Source: a candidate division CSSED10-310 bacterium
GTDB lineage: Bacteria > CSSED10-310 > JAFGDC01
Assembly (NCBI GenBank): GCA_016932295.1
Contig: JAFGDC010000540.1
Coordinates: 1-7,620 of the forward strand
Length of the DNA: 7,620 bases
Direction of reading: 5' to 3'
Shown here: positions 5,013 to 7,620 of the stretch, piece after piece
How positions within the stretch are numbered: the stretch's first letter is position 1
How the letters are laid out: every line of letters starts with the position of its first letter
Program-made: the position numbers and the translations under genes
The notes under the pieces: generated by a model
The model's database searches: none
Told to the model about the DNA's origin: nothing
What the model saw: only the letters and a program-made list of their open reading frames with translations

Positions 5013-7415
5013 ATGAATGAAGAACTGAAAGTACCCGTTGGTATTAACAAGGAAGAGAAGGAAGAAGAGCACGAGATCCCTCGTGAGCTGCCGGTGCTGC
5101 CGCTGCGCGGCACCATCATCTATCCGGCCATGGTCATCCCATTGATGGTGGGTCGCCCCAAGTCCATCAAACTGATCGACGAAGCCTTGATCGGCGACAA
5201 GATGATCGGCCTGGTGGCTCAGAAGAACCCCGAGGATGAGGATCCGGATCTGGATGAACTGTATGAGGTAGGCACCACCGCAAGCATCCTGAAGATGATC
5301 AAGATGCCGGACGACAGCATACGGATCATGGTGCACGGCCTCGATCGGGTCCGTTTCAAGCGCTACCTGCAAACCGAGCCGTACCTGAAGGCGGAGATCG
5401 AGCCAATGGCGGAAATCCTGACGCCCAGCAAGGAGGTGGAGGCATTCGTTCGGAACATCAAGACCCTGTTCCAGCGCATCGTCGATCAGAGCCCCCATTT
5501 GCCGGCGGAATTGGGCATCATGGTATTAAACATCTCGGAACCGGGCAAGCTGGCCGACATGGTCGCCTCCGGCCTGAATCTCAACCTGATGGAAAAACAG
5601 GAACTGCTGGAGATGCTCGATATCAAGAACCGCCTGGAGAAAATCCATTTCTACCTCAATAAAGAGCTGGAGATCCTCGAGATCGGCAACAAGATCCAGA
5701 CCGAGATCAAGTCAGAGATGGACAAAACGCAACGTGAATTCCTCCTCCGGCAGCAGCTCAAGGCTCTCCAGAAGGAACTGGGAGAAAGCGACGAACGGCA
5801 GGTGGAAATCGATGAGATCCGGAAGCGAATCCTCAAGGCACGGATGCCGAAAGCGGTCAAGGAAGTAGCCGATAAGGAACTGGAGCGGCTTGCCAACATG
5901 CCGCCGGCCGCGGCCGAATACACCGTCTCCAGGACCTACCTGGATTGGCTCATCGAACTGCCCTGGTCAAAATCCACCAGGGACAATCTGAACATCGGCA
6001 AGGCCGAGGATATCCTCGACGAGGATCACTACGATCTCAAAAAGGTCAAGGAACGGGTCCTGGAATATCTGGCGGTCCGCAAGCTGAAAAAAGACATGAA
6101 GGGCCCCATCCTCTGCTTTGTTGGTCCTCCAGGCGTCGGCAAGACATCCTTCGGCAAATCGATCGCCCGTGCCGTCGGACGGAAATTCATCCGTCTTTCC
6201 CTGGGCGGCGTGCGCGACGAGGCGGAAATCAGGGGACACCGGCGGACATACGTGGGAGCGCTGCCTGGCCGCATAATTCAGGGGATTCGCCGCGCCGGTT
6301 CCAACAATCCCGTCTTCATGCTCGATGAGGTGGACAAGATCGGAATGGATTTCCGCGGCGACCCCGCCTCGGCCCTGCTGGAAGTGCTCGATCCCGAGCA
6401 GAACTTCTCCTTCTCCGACCATTACCTGGACGTGGATTTCGACCTCTCCAAGGTCATGTTCATCACCACCGCCAACATCCTCGACACCATCCCGCCGGCC
6501 TTGCGCGACCGCATGGAAGTCCTCCGTCTGCCCGGTTATATAGTCGAAGATAAGATACAAATCGCCAAACAATTCCTCGTTCCAAAACAACTCAATGAAA
6601 ACGGCCTGACAGCGGAAAACATCACCTTCACGGATGCGGCGATCAGCAGAATCATCACCGAATACACCAGGGAAGCCGGCGTGCGGAACCTGGAACGAGA
6701 AATCGCCACCATCTGCAGAAAAGTGGCCAGGAAAGTGGCAGGCGACGACCTCGCACCAGTCGCTGTCGACGCCGATCTGGTTTCCACCTACCTCGGCCCC
6801 CTGCGCTTCTTCAGCGACCTGGCGGAGCGCACGGCCGAACCAGGAGTCGCCATCGGCCTGGCCTGGACGCCGGTGGGCGGGGATATCATGTTCATCGAGG
6901 CGACCAGGATGCAAGGCAAAAAATCAATGATCCTGACCGGCTCGCTCGGCGACGTGATGAAGGAATCAGCCCAGGCGGCCCTCAGCTATATCCGGGCCAA
7001 CACCACGCGCTTCGATATCCCGGCGGATTTCTACGAATCCAGCGACTTCCATGTTCATGTGCCGGAAGGCGCCATTCCCAAGGACGGCCCCTCCGCCGGC
7101 GTGACGATCTTCATCGCACTGCTCTCCATCCTCACCGGAAAACCTCTCCGGGACAACCTGGCCATGACCGGTGAAATAACCTTGCGCGGCCAGATCCTGC
7201 CGGTGGGAGGCATCAAGGAAAAGGTGCTGGCGGCCCACCGGGCGGGCATCACCACCGTGCTCCTGCCGGAACAAAACGAGAAGGATCTCGAGGATGTGCC
7301 AGCGGAAGTGCTGAAAAGCCTCAACATCAAGTTACTCAAGCGCATGGACGAACTTCCTGCGCTGGCACTGTGCAGCGTCAAGGAGAAGAAGGCGGGCAGG
7401 CCCAGGAAGAAATGA
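5013..7415 (+). CDS. lon: ATP-dependent protease Lon (LonA type)
   Basis: A cytoplasmic, hexameric AAA+ serine protease that unfolds and degrades damaged and short-lived regulatory proteins. It has 800 residues, slightly longer than E. coli Lon (784). Order of domains: a Lys/Glu-rich lead (12-21), the LON substrate-binding domain (about 25-218, opening ELPVLPLRG), a helical coiled-coil stretch, the AAA+ module with Walker A GPPGVGKT (371-378) and Walker B LDEVDK (437-442), then the peptidase domain. The catalytic Ser694 sits in PKDGPSAG, and Lys737 in GGIKEK completes the Ser-Lys dyad, 43 residues apart as in E. coli. All key residues are present and the gene is intact. The ATG has AGGAG (5000-5004) eight bases upstream. 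The C-terminus ends in KKAGRPRKK, a basic AT-hook-like tail that is absent from E. coli Lon as I recall it. The gene is co-transcribed with hsp20 and followed by a short inverted repeat over its stop codon. Confidence 0.97.
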   Translation: MNEELKVPVGINKEEKEEEHEIPRELPVLPLRGTIIYPAMVIPLMVGRPKSIKLIDEALIGDKMIGLVAQKNPEDEDPDLDELYEVGTTASILKMIKMPDDSIRIMVHGLDRVRFKRYLQTEPYLKAEIEPMAEILTPSKEVEAFVRNIKTLFQRIVDQSPHLPAELGIMVLNISEPGKLADMVASGLNLNLMEKQELLEMLDIKNRLEKIHFYLNKELEILEIGNKIQTEIKSEMDKTQREFLLRQQLKALQKELGESDERQVEIDEIRKRILKARMPKAVKEVADKELERLANMPPAAAEYTVSRTYLDWLIELPWSKSTRDNLNIGKAEDILDEDHYDLKKVKERVLEYLAVRKLKKDMKGPILCFVGPPGVGKTSFGKSIARAVGRKFIRLSLGGVRDEAEIRGHRRTYVGALPGRIIQGIRRAGSNNPVFMLDEVDKIGMDFRGDPASALLEVLDPEQNFSFSDHYLDVDFDLSKVMFITTANILDTIPPALRDRMEVLRLPGYIVEDKIQIAKQFLVPKQLNENGLTAENITFTDAAISRIITEYTREAGVRNLEREIATICRKVARKVAGDDLAPVAVDADLVSTYLGPLRFFSDLAERTAEPGVAIGLAWTPVGGDIMFIEATRMQGKKSMILTGSLGDVMKESAQAALSYIRANTTRFDIPADFYESSDFHVHVPEGAIPKDGPSAGVTIFIALLSILTGKPLRDNLAMTGEITLRGQILPVGGIKEKVLAAHRAGITTVLLPEQNEKDLEDVPAEVLKSLNIKLLKRMDELPALALCSVKEKKAGRPRKK

Positions 7416-7448
7416 CCGGCATCCCGTCCTGATCAATCGACGCCGGTC
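7414..7448 (+). terminator. possible weak terminator hairpin at the lon 3' end
   Basis: GACCGGC (7414-7420), overlapping the lon stop codon, is the exact reverse complement of GCCGGTC (7442-7448), with a 21-base loop. There is no U-tract, so an intrinsic terminator is doubtful. Confidence 0.3.
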
Positions 7449-7515
7449 CCTGTCCGAATCCTGAACGAGATGGTCCGGATCGCGGCGCTCCTCCGGCCTT
7501 CATATGCCAACGGCG

Positions 7516-7620
7516 CTACGTAATGCCATGACAATCGGACGAGCCGCCGCGGATGCGCTTCCGCCCGTCAGCCGCCAGGATGCACCATCCCGCCAAGCCG
7601 TACAGACCGGCCAGCAGCGC
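7516..7620 (-). CDS. C-terminal end of a possible membrane protein (partial)
   Basis: The minus strand is open from the window edge to a TAG at 7516-7518. It encodes 34 residues that begin with a hydrophobic stretch, ALLAGLYGLAGWCILAA, followed by the basic run DGRKRIR and a short polar tail. This is the pattern of a last transmembrane helix with a positively charged cytoplasmic end. The gene would converge on lon, leaving 100 bases between them. Its 5' part lies outside the window, so the family cannot be named. Another minus-strand frame and a plus-strand frame from the ATG at 7504 are also open here, as expected for GC-rich DNA, but their translations look less like protein and the plus-strand one has no ribosome binding site. 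Confidence 0.4.
   Translation of the reverse strand, partial: ALLAGLYGLAGWCILAADGRKRIRGGSSDCHGIT

Overview
The window looks like an ordinary chromosomal stretch from a fairly GC-rich Gram-negative bacterium. Gene style suggests a Desulfuromonadia/Geobacter-like (former Deltaproteobacteria) lineage. The reasons are a GalT of the two-CxxC bacterial type, a REC response regulator with a C-terminal helical domain instead of a standard DNA-binding output, an Spy/CpxP-like periplasmic protein, and an Hsp20-Lon pair. That assignment is inference from gene content only. There is no sign of a phage, IS element, CRISPR array, tRNA or rRNA.

Layout: (1) 1-170, a leader with a good sigma70-type promoter, then galT-like (171-1274, +), most likely starting at a GTG. 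(2) Two minus-strand genes: a pentapeptide-repeat protein (1409-2344) and, upstream of it, a REC/TPR-like response regulator (2463-3410). Each has its own recognisable promoter. galT and the pentapeptide gene converge. (3) A 387-base divergent intergenic region (3411-3797), GC-rich, with four GGCCGG elements and a long imperfect hairpin. (4) An exported Spy/CpxP-like protein (3798-4334, +), followed by a perfect 14-bp inverted repeat. (5) A near-consensus promoter (TTTACA-17-TATGAT) driving an hsp20-lon operon (4556-4996 and 5013-7415, +) with a 16-base gap. (6) The last 105 bases on the minus strand probably hold the C-terminus of a membrane protein converging on lon.

Functionally, the right half is a protein-quality-control block. 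It holds a periplasmic chaperone-like protein, a small cytoplasmic heat-shock holdase, and the ATP-dependent protease that degrades damaged proteins. The left half holds a sugar-nucleotide enzyme and a signalling protein next to a repeat scaffold of unknown role.

I did not find a clearly new system. The points most worth a second look are the degenerate nucleotide-binding loop of the GalT-like enzyme, the competing RNA folds before and after the Spy-like gene, the uninterrupted 34-repeat pentapeptide solenoid with a helical cap beside an unusual response regulator, and the AT-hook-like tail of Lon.
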